NCBI RefSeq assembly: GCF_005937885.2
Contig: NZ_CP042176.1
Coordinates: 1,173,501 to 1,237,500 of the forward strand
DNA: 64,000 bases
From: Bradyrhizobium sp. KBS0727
Lineage (GTDB): Bacteria; Pseudomonadota; Alphaproteobacteria; Rhizobiales; Xanthobacteraceae
Direction: 5' to 3'
Below, one piece after another: positions 44,228 through 55,445 of this stretch. Made by a program: the position numbers and the translations under genes. Within the stretch, counting starts at the first letter, position 1, and the number at the start of each line of letters is the position of its first letter. The notes below the pieces were generated by a model. That model was not told the origin of the DNA. It worked only from the letters and a program-made list of their open reading frames with translations, and made no database searches.

Positions 44228-44911
44228 CTAAGCTCCACCCTCGAATCCCACGAAGGTCGTCGCTTCTTCGACCGATTTGCGCTCGGATACTACGGCATTG
44301 GCAGGAAAACTGTGATCCGGCCAGCCCAAGGCGATACTTTTCATGATCACCTGATCGTCCGCGATCCCGGCATGCTCGCGCACCACGGGGGATTGCATGA
44401 TCCCCTGGCTGTTGATCACGGCACCAAGCCCCCGCGCCCAGGCCGCGTTGACAAGCGCGGTAGCCGCGGCACCACAGTCGAAGGCCGTATCGTCACTGGA
44501 CGCGAGCGCGCGATCATATGTGATGATCACGCACACGGGCGCGTCGAACTGGCGAAAGCCGCGCATGACCCAGTCTTGCCGCCGCTCCTTGTCATCGCGC
44601 GCGATTCCCATCGCGCTGAACAACTGCTTGGCAACGCCGATCTGGCGTTCGCGGTGCACCCCCTCGAATGGCTGGCCAATTCGAAACTCGCGCGAGTGCG
44701 GCACTCCTGCCAGATTCCGCTGGGTGTTGCCCTGGCGGATGCGATCCAGCGGTGCGCCGGTGATGATATAGAAATTCCAGGGTTGGGTATTCATCGACGA
44801 TGGCGCGCGCATCGCCAGCGCCAGGATTTCCTTGATCAATTCCTGCGGGACAGGATCGGGCTTGTAACCGCGAATGCTTCGCCGGCCGAGAATGACGTCA
44901 TCAAACTTCAT
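44228..44911 (-). CDS. nitroreductase
   Basis: A 227-residue FMN enzyme. GRRSIRGYKPDPVPQELI near residue 9 and APSSMNTQPWNFYIITG near residue 36 bind FMN; CGAAATALVNAAWARGLGA is the dimer region and GIADDQVIMKSIALGWP the C-terminal phosphate loop. Substrates of this family are broad (nitroaromatics, quinones, flavins). It converges on the EamA gene and lies downstream of the frameshifted FAD oxidoreductase. Confidence 0.9.
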   Translation of the reverse strand: MKFDDVILGRRSIRGYKPDPVPQELIKEILALAMRAPSSMNTQPWNFYIITGAPLDRIRQGNTQRNLAGVPHSREFRIGQPFEGVHRERQIGVAKQLFSAMGIARDDKERRQDWVMRGFRQFDAPVCVIITYDRALASSDDTAFDCGAAATALVNAAWARGLGAVINSQGIMQSPVVREHAGIADDQVIMKSIALGWPDHSFPANAVVSERKSVEEATTFVGFEGGA

Positions 44912-44963
44912 CTTTGCATTTCCCGAATTGACATGAGGTCTGCGTTCTCCCTCACGGTTTTGG

Positions 44964-46507
44964 TCATGTCCAGCGTTCCTTACCCTCGCGCAGGATCATA
45001 TCGGCGCAAACGCCGGCCGACTGGATCACCCCGGTGTAGCCGCCGAACCCTGCATAGGCGGAGGCCAGATAAAATCCCGGAATCGCCGTGCGCGGCGAGC
45101 GGAACGGGTTCTGCCGGATCGAGGCCGGCGGGGTCGGCGCAAAGCCGTAGACGGCGCCATCGGGCGCGTTGAGATATTGCCGGACCGACAGCGCGCTGTT
45201 GAACGAGGACGCCACCACGGCGTCGCCGAGCCCGGGATAGTGCGAGGAGAGATAGCGAACGATCGCTTCCTGCCAGCGGCCGCGCTTCTCGCGATAGGCG
45301 TCCATGTCGGAACTGTCCCAATTCGATAGCAGTCGGGGCCGAGAACCGACAGCACATAAGGCGGCGCCGGCACGCCGGAATCGATCGCCGCATAGTCGAC
45401 GACCGACATCGGCGGCATGCGTTCGCCGGGCTCTTCGGCCATCAGCGCGGCGCCTTGGGCGTAGTCGGCGAGCCGTTTCATCCAGGGCGGCAGCAGTTGC
45501 GTGGAATAGGCGGTGACGCCGAATTCGCGTGGCGGCCGGTTGAGGCCGAGCGTGAGCGCGAACAGCGACATCGAGGGACCCTGCGGTGGCTGGCTCCGCG
45601 TCAGTCTCTCCGCGGCATCCGCCGGCATCAATGGCCCGAGCGCGGCAGGCGCGGCATTGCCGACGATCCGCAGGCATTCGACGGTTTTGGGATCGCTGCC
45701 GTCCTTGGCGGTGTGGGTGACGGCCTTCGCATCCTCATCCAGCGCGATGCCGCTGACGACGCGCCGCACCAGCACGTCGCCGCCGGCAAGCTTGATGGCG
45801 CGGGCCAGCGCGCTCGACAGCCGCTGCGAGCCGCCCTGCACATAACGGCCGCCGCCCTGCAGGTAGCTGCCCTGCGCCAAAGCGAAATAGATCCACCACA
45901 GCGTGGTGGGGTCGTCATGGAAATAGGACAGGTTGGCGGCGAGCGCGCATTTGACGGCTTCGTGGTCGCCGAACACCCGGTCGAGCTTCTGCGACAGTGA
46001 CAGCGGCCAGTCGCCGGTATCCGGAATCAGCTTGAGCAAAGTCTCGCTCGGATCTTCCGGCGCATCCTTGCCTTGCGAGACCGTCGCCGCCGCAGCGACG
46101 ATCCGTTCCATCTCGCCGAGCAACTGCTCGATGCCTTTGCGCGCCTCCGGAAAGCGCTCGGCGAGAGCCTGCCGCGCCGCCTCGAAATTGTCGGGCATCA
46201 GGAACGGCTGGGCAAGCGGACCGCCACGCGCCTGATAGAATGCGCCTGAGGGAACCCAGGTCACCTTGTCGATCACGCCCGCGCGCGTCAGCACGTCGTG
46301 CTTGGGGTCGCGGGGATGCTGCGGGTTGCTGGTTTCGTGCAGCGATCCCTCGACAAACAACTCGCCGGATTTGTAGCTCGACGCCGCGCCGCCGACCGAA
46401 TTGCTGCGTTCGATCACGAGCACCTTGCGGCCCGCCCGCGCCAGGATCGCACCGGCGGTCAGCCCGCCCAGGCCGGCCCCGACAACCACTACATCATAGC
46501 GCGCCAT
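44964..46507 (-). pseudogene. NAD(P)/FAD-dependent oxidoreductase, CrtI/phytoene-desaturase type, frameshifted
   Basis: The frame from 46507 (MARYDVVVVGAGLGGLTAGA) holds the FAD-binding N-terminus, then GGAASSY, ALAQGSYLQGGGRYVQGGSQ, and continues to VLSVLGPD. There it loses the family match; a second frame from about 45332 continues with LSNWDSSDMDAYREKRGRWQ and ends with GFYLASAYAGFGGYTGVIQS. One missing base in GAC-TGCTATCG explains this, giving an intact 514-residue protein if restored. Either a real pseudogene or a sequencing error. Members desaturate or isomerise carotenoid-like polyenes. The start has AAGGA upstream. Confidence 0.8.
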
Positions 46508-46613
46508 TCGAGCTGAAATCCTTGGGAATTCATATGCTTGTCGCGACCGTTCATTGCCGCTCGGGCGCTGCATGTCAAATGCGGGGATTGCATGGGCTTT
46601 GTGCGCGGGCGGC

Positions 46614-48716
46614 TCAGGCCGGCGTTGCCGCATGGCGCGGCAGCGTAAGGATGAACTCGGTAAATCCCCCCGGCTCGGTCTCGACGTCGATCCGGCCGCC
46701 ATGCTGCTTGACGATGATGTCATGGCTCATGGAAAGCCCGAGCCCGGTGCCTTCGCCGGCCGGCTTGGTGGTGAAGAACGGGTTGAACATCTTCTCCCTG
46801 ACGTCAGGCAGGATGCCGGTTCCGTTGTCGCGGATGCGGATCTCCACTGACTTGCCGAGGTTCTTGGTAGTCGCGCGCAAGGCGGGTTCAAAGTTCGCGT
46901 CTGCGGTCTCGGACTTGCGCCGGGTGGCCGCATAGAAGCCGTTGGTGATCAAGTTGAGCAGCGCCCGGGTAATCTCCTGCGGGTACAACTCGGCCGCGCC
47001 GGCATCGGGGGCGAGGTCGCGTATCAGCGTGATATTGAAGGCCGGCTTCTCGGCCCGCGCGCCGTGATAGGCGAGGTTGAGGCTCTCCTCGACCAGGGCG
47101 TTGATGTCGGTGGTGCGATGTTCGCCGGAACCCTCGCGCGAATGCAGCAACATGTTCTTGACGATCGAGTCGGCGCGCTTGCCATGCTGCACCACCTTTT
47201 CGAGATTGGACTTCAGCATCGCCGTCAATTCATCGACTTCCACGCGCATCTTCTGATCGAGCGGGGCGTGCGCCAGCGTCTCGCCGAGTTCGTCGATCAG
47301 TTCGGCCGACAACGCCGAAAAGTTATTGACGAAATTGAGCGGGTTCTTGATCTCGTGGGCGATCCCGGCGGTGAGTTGGCCGAGCGAGGCCAGCTTCTCG
47401 GTCTGCACCAGGCGATCCTGGGCCGTGCGAAGCTCTTCGAGCGATGCTGCGAGTTCCTTGCTGCGCGCCTGGGTTTCGTCGAACAATCGCACGTTCTCGA
47501 CCGCGATCACGGCCTGGTCGGCAAAGGTCTGGACCAGATCGATCTGGCTCTTGCTGAACTGACCGGGTTCAGGCCGCGTCAGTACCAGCACGCCCTCGAC
47601 CTTGTTGTCCCTCAGCATCGGTACGCCCAGCGTCGCGCGGATCCTGGCCAGCGCGCCGGGAGGCATTTCCATTTCCGGGTCTTCGAGAACGTCGGGAATG
47701 ATCTCGACCTTCCCCGATGCGATGACGCGCTGGGTTGCCGAGCCGCGGCCCGCCCGCGGCGGATTAGCCGCCCAATATTGCAGAAATTCAGGCGTGGTAT
47801 GGGAAGCCGCCTTGAGCGGAAACACATCGCCCTCACGCAGGAAAATCGAACCTCGGTTGGCGCCGCTCAACTCGACCGCTGACCTGATCAGCGTTTCCAG
47901 AACGGTTTGCAGATCGAATGTCGAGCGGCTGATCACCTTGAGCACGTCGGCGGTCGCGGTCTGCTGTTGCAGGGATTCGCTGAGGTCGCGGGTGCGCGCC
48001 TGCACCTCGTTGAACAGCCGCGTATTCTCGATTGCGATCAGGGCCTGATCGCGGAAAGATTCGGCAAGCGCGATCTCGCTCTCACCGAAGATATTTGCCT
48101 GCTTTCCAGCCAGCGTGAGCAGGCCGACGCATTCGCCCTCCCGCAACAGCGGCAAATACAGTGCCGAGTTTACGCCGATTGTCTCATGGATACGGCGCTC
48201 GTGTTCGGGCAGGTCGATGAGCGACCAGTCCGGCAGATAAAGCGTCTGCTTCGCGACGATGGTACGCGAGGGAAAGTTGGCACTGGGATCGATCGGTTGC
48301 TTTATGAGCGCAAGTTCCTCAAACAGGCCCTCCGGCGTGGCCGCTGCCGCAACCCAGTAGGCGGGCGGGTCGCAAAGCATCACCAACGACATGTCGCAGC
48401 GTAGCAGCCGCACGGCAGTAAAAACGATAGCTTCGAATACCGGCTGCGTGTCGGTCGGAGACTGACTGATAACGCGAAGGATATCGGAGGTCGCGGCCTG
48501 CTGCTCGCGGGCTTCGTTCAGCTCTTTGGTCAGATCGGAGGCAGAACGACGCTTGGACGGGATGGAAGACCGAGCAATGCGGCGCCTGGTCTTGGCGGCC
48601 TTGGCTTGGCCGGCCTTTGAGGTGTCGCGGCCCTTTGCCGGACTTGCCTTACGGGGCTTCGCTTTGCGGGCTTTCGCCTTGCTCGCCTTGCCGCCCGTCG
48701 TTGAAAGCCGCGCCAT
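46614..48716 (-). CDS. sensor histidine kinase with two GAF domains and Lys-rich N-terminal tail
   Basis: A 700-residue soluble kinase. Residues 1-55 are Lys/Ala/Arg-rich (KASKAKARKAKPRKASPAKG). Two GAF domains follow (about 80-230 and 250-400, starting ATSDILRVISQSPTDTQPVF and TADVLKVISRSTFDLQTVLE). The H-box is SLGQLTAGIAHEIKNPLNFV with the phospho-accepting His; the ATPase domain has DNGTGILPDVREKMFNPFFT and GTGLGLSMSHDIIVKQHGG. No membrane helix and no receiver domain; its partner regulator is not adjacent. A GTG at 48722 is an alternative start. Confidence 0.92.
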   Translation of the reverse strand: MARLSTTGGKASKAKARKAKPRKASPAKGRDTSKAGQAKAAKTRRRIARSSIPSKRRSASDLTKELNEAREQQAATSDILRVISQSPTDTQPVFEAIVFTAVRLLRCDMSLVMLCDPPAYWVAAAATPEGLFEELALIKQPIDPSANFPSRTIVAKQTLYLPDWSLIDLPEHERRIHETIGVNSALYLPLLREGECVGLLTLAGKQANIFGESEIALAESFRDQALIAIENTRLFNEVQARTRDLSESLQQQTATADVLKVISRSTFDLQTVLETLIRSAVELSGANRGSIFLREGDVFPLKAASHTTPEFLQYWAANPPRAGRGSATQRVIASGKVEIIPDVLEDPEMEMPPGALARIRATLGVPMLRDNKVEGVLVLTRPEPGQFSKSQIDLVQTFADQAVIAVENVRLFDETQARSKELAASLEELRTAQDRLVQTEKLASLGQLTAGIAHEIKNPLNFVNNFSALSAELIDELGETLAHAPLDQKMRVEVDELTAMLKSNLEKVVQHGKRADSIVKNMLLHSREGSGEHRTTDINALVEESLNLAYHGARAEKPAFNITLIRDLAPDAGAAELYPQEITRALLNLITNGFYAATRRKSETADANFEPALRATTKNLGKSVEIRIRDNGTGILPDVREKMFNPFFTTKPAGEGTGLGLSMSHDIIVKQHGGRIDVETEPGGFTEFILTLPRHAATPA

Positions 48717-48794
48717 TTCCACCCCAGGTCAGAAGGGTATCTTATCGGGTTACGGTATCGTTCTGGAAGGGCCGGAATGGCGGTGGGAGAGCGT

Positions 48795-49994
48795 CTACTT
48801 CCAGACCGACTTGTCGGCGTCCCAGCGCTGCCCCTTGAACTCCTTGGCCAGCGCCACGACCGAACCGTTGTCGTCCTTGGGCTCGCCGCCTTCCTCGTCG
48901 CCGGCGGCTTCTTCCGACAGGTTCAGCTTGGGACCCGTGCTTTCATCCGTCGTGGTGATGACAGGGCTCGAAATCCACAGCATCAGCCGGTCGGAAGCGC
49001 CCGGTTTGTCCGACGAAACCAGGGCGGTGAGTTCGAGACTCTCAGTCAGGCCGAGCGCGGGATAGGTTTGGCTCGGGCGTTTCAGGGTCAGCTTCAGTTT
49101 TCCGGTAGTGGCGTTCCAGTCGGCGCTGGCCGCCTTGGCCGACAACGTCTTGCTCAGCACACCCGATATCGCCGACGCGATCTTGTCCTTGTTGATCTTG
49201 TCGCCATCGCGCCATTCGGCGGCGGCAAACCGGATCGTGCGGTCCATCTCGACGGCGCCGCTGGTCCAGCCCACGGCGGTCACGCCCGGCGCCGATTTGG
49301 TCTTGGCGATCAGGGCGCTCGCGCGCTCGGGATCGACCGTGAGGTTGATGGTCTGCTCGCCGGCCCGCATCGCGTCGCAGGTGATCGCAAGGCTGCCCAG
49401 TCCGATCTCGACGCCTTCGCCCCGGAGGCCCTTGAGGAAATCGAGCGCCGCGTCCAGCTTGACCCGCACGCCGACCGATTCCGGCGAGACCTCGGTAAAA
49501 TCCTTGGGCTGCGGCGTGATGCCGTCGTCGTTGGTCTGATTGTCGAGAAATTCCCTCTCGCTGAGATCCGAATTATCCGTCGAGGTCACTTCGGTCATGT
49601 TGGTGCCGATGGTGATCTGGCCACGAAATTCGAAATTGTCGCCGCTCGGCTTGCGCAGCAGCTTGACCGTCACCGGCAGCTTGTCGCCGGTGGTTTGCGT
49701 CGTGCCGGTCAGGTTCTGGCCGTTGACGGTGAGGTTGGCGACGAAGCGGTCCTTGCGATCGGAACCCTTCGCGGCGGGATAGCAGACGTCGAGCACGGCC
49801 GCGGTGACGGTCTTGCCCTGGCGGGTCTCCTTCAGCACGACATCGGCGTTGCCGTCCATCAGCCCGTCGATCGACGTGAAATACCGGACCTCGCTGGAGC
49901 CCGGCGCGGTCTTGGTGGGGAGTTTCATCTGGGCGAAAGCGAGATCCGGGGAGGCCGTCACCAGACCGAGCAGGCAAAGCAAGAGCGCGCGCAT
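48795..49994 (-). CDS. exported protein of unknown function
   Basis: A 399-residue protein with a signal peptide ending near residue 21 (LLGLVTASPDLAFA). The mature part is beta-rich and repetitive in character (VANLTVNGQNLTGTTQTTGD, LDFLKGLRGEGVEIGLGSLA, LKLTLKRPSQTYPALGLTES). An acidic tract (NLSEEAAGDEEGGEPKDDNG) precedes the C-terminus. I recognise no family. It lies between the kinase and groEL on the same strand, but terminators separate it from groEL. Confidence 0.65.
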   Translation of the reverse strand: MRALLLCLLGLVTASPDLAFAQMKLPTKTAPGSSEVRYFTSIDGLMDGNADVVLKETRQGKTVTAAVLDVCYPAAKGSDRKDRFVANLTVNGQNLTGTTQTTGDKLPVTVKLLRKPSGDNFEFRGQITIGTNMTEVTSTDNSDLSEREFLDNQTNDDGITPQPKDFTEVSPESVGVRVKLDAALDFLKGLRGEGVEIGLGSLAITCDAMRAGEQTINLTVDPERASALIAKTKSAPGVTAVGWTSGAVEMDRTIRFAAAEWRDGDKINKDKIASAISGVLSKTLSAKAASADWNATTGKLKLTLKRPSQTYPALGLTESLELTALVSSDKPGASDRLMLWISSPVITTTDESTGPKLNLSEEAAGDEEGGEPKDDNGSVVALAKEFKGQRWDADKSVWK

Positions 49995-50058
49995 TTGAAA
50001 TTCCCTGAAACCACAGAATCGGTAGGCTCGTAAGTAGCAAACCCCTCAACCAATGGCC

Positions 50059-50088
50059 AAAAAAGAAGGCCGCCCGGAGGCGGCCTTC
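50059..50088 (-). terminator. intrinsic terminator of groESL
   Basis: Read on the minus strand, GAAGGCCGCC and GGCGGCCTTC pair around TCCG, followed by TTTTTT. It lies 34 bases after the groEL stop codon. Confidence 0.88.
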
Positions 50089-50121
50089 GATCTGATGAAC
50101 GGCAGGAAGGGTTCAGCGGGC

Positions 50122-51963
<1,842 letters not shown>

Positions 51964-51998
51964 AGCGACGAGCCGTGCGCGGCGGCTATTGAATGCAA

Positions 51999-52295
51999 TT
52001 AGCTCAGCACGCCCATGATGTCCGACTCCTTCATGATCAGGAGTTCGTCGCCATCGAGCTTGACTTCGGTGCCCGACCATTTGCCGAACAGCACGCGGTC
52101 GCCGATCTTGAGGTCGATCGGGATCAGCTTGCCGGCCTCGTCGCGACCGCCGGGGCCGACCGCGGTGACTTCGCCCTGCGAGGGCTTTTCCTTGGCGCTG
52201 TCGGGAATGATGATGCCGCCCTTGGTCTTCGCTTCGGCATCGATACGCTTGACCACGACGCGGTCATGCAGCGGGCGGAATTTGGATTTGGACAT
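51999..52295 (-). CDS. groES: co-chaperonin GroES
   Basis: A 98-residue Hsp10. [20 protein letters not shown] starts the fold; the mobile loop follows ([20 protein letters not shown]) and [22 protein letters not shown] strand near the end (read as [17 protein letters not shown]). The heptamer caps GroEL. A leader of about 145 bases carries CIRCE and the promoter. Confidence 0.98.
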   Translation of the reverse strand: MSKSKFRPLHDRVVVKRIDAEAKTKGGIIIPDSAKEKPSQGEVTAVGPGGRDEAGKLIPIDLKIGDRVLFGKWSGTEVKLDGDELLIMKESDIMGVLS

Positions 52296-52407
52296 GAGGT
52301 TTCCTCTTTAATTCCTATGGGAGGCTCGGTTTCAGGTCTGGTTGCCATCGAAAATGGCTGGGAATGCCGGCTGTTCGAACCCATCCCGGGCGGGACGGCA
52401 GGTCCCC

Positions 52408-52434
52408 TTAGCAATCGTTGCATTTGAGTGCTAA
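52408..52434 (-). promoter_or_regulatory. CIRCE element (HrcA operator)
   Basis: TTAGCAATC and GAGTGCTAA flank nine bases (GTTGCATTT). This matches TTAGCACTC-N9-GAGTGCTAA with one change. HrcA bound here represses groESL, so the operon is heat-inducible. It lies 113 bases upstream of the groES start. Confidence 0.9.
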
Positions 52435-52445
52435 TTGAGGCCCGG

Positions 52446-52474
52446 GGAATATGACTTGGCGTGGTTCCTGTCAA
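52446..52474 (-). promoter_or_regulatory. groESL promoter (sigma-70 type)
   Basis: On the minus strand TTGACA (52469-52474) is followed after 17 bases by TATTCC (52446-52451). The inferred start site lies just ahead of CIRCE, in keeping with HrcA blocking transcription. Confidence 0.65.
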
Positions 52475-52668
52475 GCAAGCGTGCCCAAGGGGAGCCAAAG
52501 GGAAGGCCAAGGCCTAAAAAAGGTTAAGGCCTTGGTGAGGCCAATATAGGATGCTCGTTGAGAAACCAAATCGGAACGGTGGCGTAACTAAATGGGCGTC
52601 ATTGCTCCGGCAGGCGTTTTGCGGTTGGCTGCGGGATGGGCGGCTAAGGAATTGGTCGGGGGAATGCA

Positions 52669-53187
52669 ATGATCAGCTCAGATAATGCGCGTACGGTTGC
52701 CAATCTGGCGATCGCTTCGGCGCTGACGGTTTTCCTCGCGGGGTGCGGCAGCATGAGCCTGCCGTCGCTGTCGTCGAGTTCATCGCCCGAGCCGGTCGAG
52801 CCCGGGGTAGCCCCCGAAATGCCGGCCTCGATCCGCGCCGACGAGATCGTCGGCCGCTGGGGCCTCGCCTCGTTCCAGAATCCGGCGGACCGCGCCAGGA
52901 CCGAAGCCGCGGCGAGGGGACAGTGCAAGCAGCCTTACGTGATCAGCGCCGGGCAGTCCGGCGGTGTGGTCATGCATCTGGCCGACCAGGCGACGCCGCA
53001 GGAGCTGCGCCTCAAGGGCAGCCCGAGCGGCAAGAACTATATCGGCCCGCCCGGACCCACCCCCGGCGAACAGGACCGCGAGATCGTGTCGTTCGACGGC
53101 CGGGTGCTGGTCACGCGCTTCGTCGACAAGGACGCCGCAGTCCGTTACGGCAACATGGTCTATGTGCGCTGCGCCCCGCGGGCGTGA
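52669..53187 (+). CDS. lipoprotein, AprI/Inh-like
   Basis: A 172-residue protein. The lipobox LAGC (Cys near residue 26) follows a hydrophobic signal. A Ser/Pro-rich linker leads to a domain beginning EIVGRWGLASFQNPADRART, with Cys in GQCKQPYVI and VRCAPRA that could pair. The WGLASF-type opening recalls the AprI/Inh protease-inhibitor fold, but the match is loose. It is probably an outer-membrane or periplasmic lipoprotein. Alone on the plus strand. Confidence 0.65.
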   Translation: MISSDNARTVANLAIASALTVFLAGCGSMSLPSLSSSSSPEPVEPGVAPEMPASIRADEIVGRWGLASFQNPADRARTEAAARGQCKQPYVISAGQSGGVVMHLADQATPQELRLKGSPSGKNYIGPPGPTPGEQDREIVSFDGRVLVTRFVDKDAAVRYGNMVYVRCAPRA

Positions 53188-53212
53188 GCTGAGATTTCAT
53201 TTACGATAGGCC

Positions 53213-53314
53213 GTCATTCCGGGGCGATGCGAAGCATCGAACTACGATGCGCGAGTGCGCATCTGAGAATATCGAGATTCCGGGTCTGGTGCTAGCGCAC
53301 CATCCCGGAATGAC
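53213..53314. repeat. palindromic intergenic element (GTCAT...ATGAC)
   Basis: GTCATTCCGGGG at the left pairs with CCCGGAATGAC at the right; GATGCG/CGCATC-type arms pair inside. It lies between convergent genes, ahead of the terminator at 53335. Same general class as 2339 and 31533, different inner sequence. Confidence 0.65.
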
Positions 53315-53334
53315 GGAGCCAAATAAGAAACAAA

Positions 53335-53364
53335 AAAAACGCCGGCATCGCTGCCGGCGTTTTT
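53335..53364. terminator. bidirectional terminator
   Basis: AAAAACGCCGGCA and TGCCGGCGTTTTT are inverted repeats around TCGC. A- and T-runs on both sides allow it to end both the lipoprotein and the cheZ transcripts. Confidence 0.88.
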
Positions 53365-53412
53365 CGTTGCGGATGCCGTCGCCTTGTGTCGCCAGGCGGC
53401 GGGAGCAAAATC

Positions 53413-54195
53413 TCAATCGAACAGGGCGTCGATGTCGTCCTGCGAGGCGTGGCCGACGTCGCCGTCGAGCTTCGGGCCGTTGAGTAGCTTGGCGTCGCCT
53501 TCGCGGGTATCGACGATCGGCGTGGCGTGGGCCTTGATCGCGTCGACGCCACCCCAGATGTCCATCATCGCGTTGATGTGATTTTCGATGAACTTCATCG
53601 TCGTCATCACCTTGTTGATGCGCTGGCCGGTGAGATCCTGGAAATTGCAGGCCTCGAAGATCGAGATCACGCGTTCCTGGATATCCTCGGCGAGCAACTT
53701 CTGCTGGTCCGGCGAGATGTTCTTCGACAGCGCGCTGGCGGCCTGGTCGATCGCCTCGGTGGCTTCGAGAATCTGCTGGGTGGCTTGTTCGGTGCCGCCG
53801 ACGACGGCGCCGAGTTCGCCATTGACCTTGGCCATTTCCGCGCCGTCGTGACTCTTGCCGTGCAGCACGGCGATTTCGCGCTTGGTGCGGTTGATGGCGT
53901 CGTGAATGAGGTCGAGCTCGACCTTGAGCTTTTCGCACTGTTCGATCTGGGCGCGATAGGTTTCCAGAAGCGTATGCGCCTCCGCGACTTCGCGCGCGAC
54001 GCTGGCTTCCGCGGTTTCGGTCACTGCCGCGCGGTGGTGACCGCCGCCGGCGGCCATCTGGGCGCGGATCGAGCGCAGCTCGGACATGATCTCGCGATGC
54101 ATCGGGCCGATGTCGCCGCCTTCGGCGACCACGGACACGGGCGCGTCGCCCATAATGGCTTGTTCGATACGAAAACGTTTGCGACTAACCGACAT
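53413..54195 (-). CDS. cheZ: CheZ-like protein phosphatase
   Basis: A 260-residue helical protein. Long helices span about residues 60-200; the catalytic stretch is ISIFEACNFQDLTGQRINKV with the key Asp and Gln (DLTGQ), and the C-terminus DDIDALFD is the CheY-binding tail. CheZ dephosphorylates CheY-P and resets flagellar rotation. No other chemotaxis gene is nearby, so it is a free-standing copy. The basic start (MSVSRKRFRIEQAI) is family-typical in alphaproteobacteria. Confidence 0.87.
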   Translation of the reverse strand: MSVSRKRFRIEQAIMGDAPVSVVAEGGDIGPMHREIMSELRSIRAQMAAGGGHHRAAVTETAEASVAREVAEAHTLLETYRAQIEQCEKLKVELDLIHDAINRTKREIAVLHGKSHDGAEMAKVNGELGAVVGGTEQATQQILEATEAIDQAASALSKNISPDQQKLLAEDIQERVISIFEACNFQDLTGQRINKVMTTMKFIENHINAMMDIWGGVDAIKAHATPIVDTREGDAKLLNGPKLDGDVGHASQDDIDALFD

Positions 54196-54498
54196 GAGTT
54201 TTTTCCCACCCCTTCACTTCCGGTGTTTTAGACCGAGGCGATTTAACGTCAGGTTCACGCGGGAACATGCCGCGGCGCGCTTTGCGAACGCGCAAACCAC
54301 CGATTAACCATGAAGGGTCCGCGTTCACCCAAAATAAACGCTACCGGACAAATCAGCGCCTGGTCGACGACGTGGTGAATCGAAACGCCGTCTGCGTTTA
54401 CCAAACCGATTAGGTTTTCGTTTGTATTGATTGCGTGCAACGGCGCCGTGCAGGCGCTGCCCCGCAGTAACAGTGACGAAACAGTAACGAGTACGTCG

Positions 54499-55296
54499 AT
54501 GTCAAAAATCTCCCTTGCGCTCCTCGCGAGTGTGTCTTGCCTTTGCTTCGCCGACCAGGCCGCAGCAATTGACGCTTCGCCATTTGCTGGACCCTCCGTC
54601 ATTTATGCCCGCGAGCCCGCGCAGCCGGCGCCGGTGCGCACCGCCTCCGCCGATCGCAGCCAGATGGGCGGCGGCTTCATCGAATTCCTGTTCGGCGATG
54701 CGCCGCAGGGCGGCCGTTACCAGCAGCAGCCGATGTATCAACAGCAGCCGGATAGCGGATATGGCCGGCGTTCGCTGCTGCCGCCGATGGATCCGCAGCA
54801 GTCGATGATCCGTCAGCAGGAAGAGGCGGCCGAACCCGCGCAGCGGCCGTTCGATCCGAAATACGAAAAGCAGATGGTCGAGTATCACGGCAAGGAAAGC
54901 GCCGGCACCATCGTCGTCGACACGCCGAACAAGTTTCTGTTCCTGGTGCAGGGCGACGGCAAGGCGATGCGCTACGGCATCGGCGTCGGCCGTCCCGGCT
55001 TCACCTGGTCGGGCGTCAAGACGATCTCCGCCAAGAAGGAATGGCCGGCCTGGACGCCGCCGCCGGAAATGCTGGCGCGGCGCCCCGATCTGCCGCGGCA
55101 CATGGAAGGCGGCCCGCAAAATCCGCTGGGTGCGCGCGCGATGTATCTGGGATCGTCGCTGTATCGCATCCACGGCTCCAACGAGCCCTGGACCATCGGC
55201 ACCAACGTGTCCTCCGGCTGCATCCGGATGCGCAACGAGGACGTGATCGATCTCTACGGCCGCGTCGGCGTCGGCGCCAGGGTCGTCGTGATCTAA
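54499..55296 (+). CDS. L,D-transpeptidase (YkuD domain)
   Basis: A 265-residue exported protein. The signal peptide ends near residue 24 (DQAAA). A Gln/Pro-rich linker (YQQQPMYQQQPDSGYGRR) precedes the YkuD domain at about 130-265, with RIHGSNEPWTIGTNVSSGCI carrying the catalytic His and Cys (SSGCIRM). It cross-links peptidoglycan 3-3 or attaches proteins to it in the periplasm. The Lys/Trp segment ISAKKEWPAWTPPPEML is typical of rhizobial ErfK/YbiS-like members. Confidence 0.92.
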   Translation: MSKISLALLASVSCLCFADQAAAIDASPFAGPSVIYAREPAQPAPVRTASADRSQMGGGFIEFLFGDAPQGGRYQQQPMYQQQPDSGYGRRSLLPPMDPQQSMIRQQEEAAEPAQRPFDPKYEKQMVEYHGKESAGTIVVDTPNKFLFLVQGDGKAMRYGIGVGRPGFTWSGVKTISAKKEWPAWTPPPEMLARRPDLPRHMEGGPQNPLGARAMYLGSSLYRIHGSNEPWTIGTNVSSGCIRMRNEDVIDLYGRVGVGARVVVI

Positions 55297-55299
55297 CAT

Positions 55300-55379
55300 A
55301 GCGTTTTCGAGCGAAGCATGCCCCCGGACTTGATCCGGGGGTGGATCCGGTTCGCGTCAAGAAAGCGCGTCAAAAAAAG
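55300..55379. repeat. modular GCGTTTTC/GAAAACGC repeat, copy 3
   Basis: GCGTTTTC (55301-55308) and GAAAGCGC (55361-55368, one change) bound the element; the middle CCCCCGGACTTGATCCGGGGG is a near-perfect hairpin. GTCAAAA follows the right end. It is directly followed by the terminator at 55396. Confidence 0.65.
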
Positions 55380-55395
55380 AATTCACCTGGAATCA

Positions 55396-55423
55396 AAACG
55401 GCCGCCCGATCGGGCGGCCGTTT
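55396..55423. terminator. bidirectional terminator
   Basis: AAACGGCCGCCCG and CGGGCGGCCGTTT are exact inverted repeats around AT, with A-rich and T-rich flanks. It lies between the convergent L,D-transpeptidase and DUF2076 genes. Confidence 0.88.
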
Positions 55424-55445
55424 CTCGTGTCAGGTCTGCGGTTGC

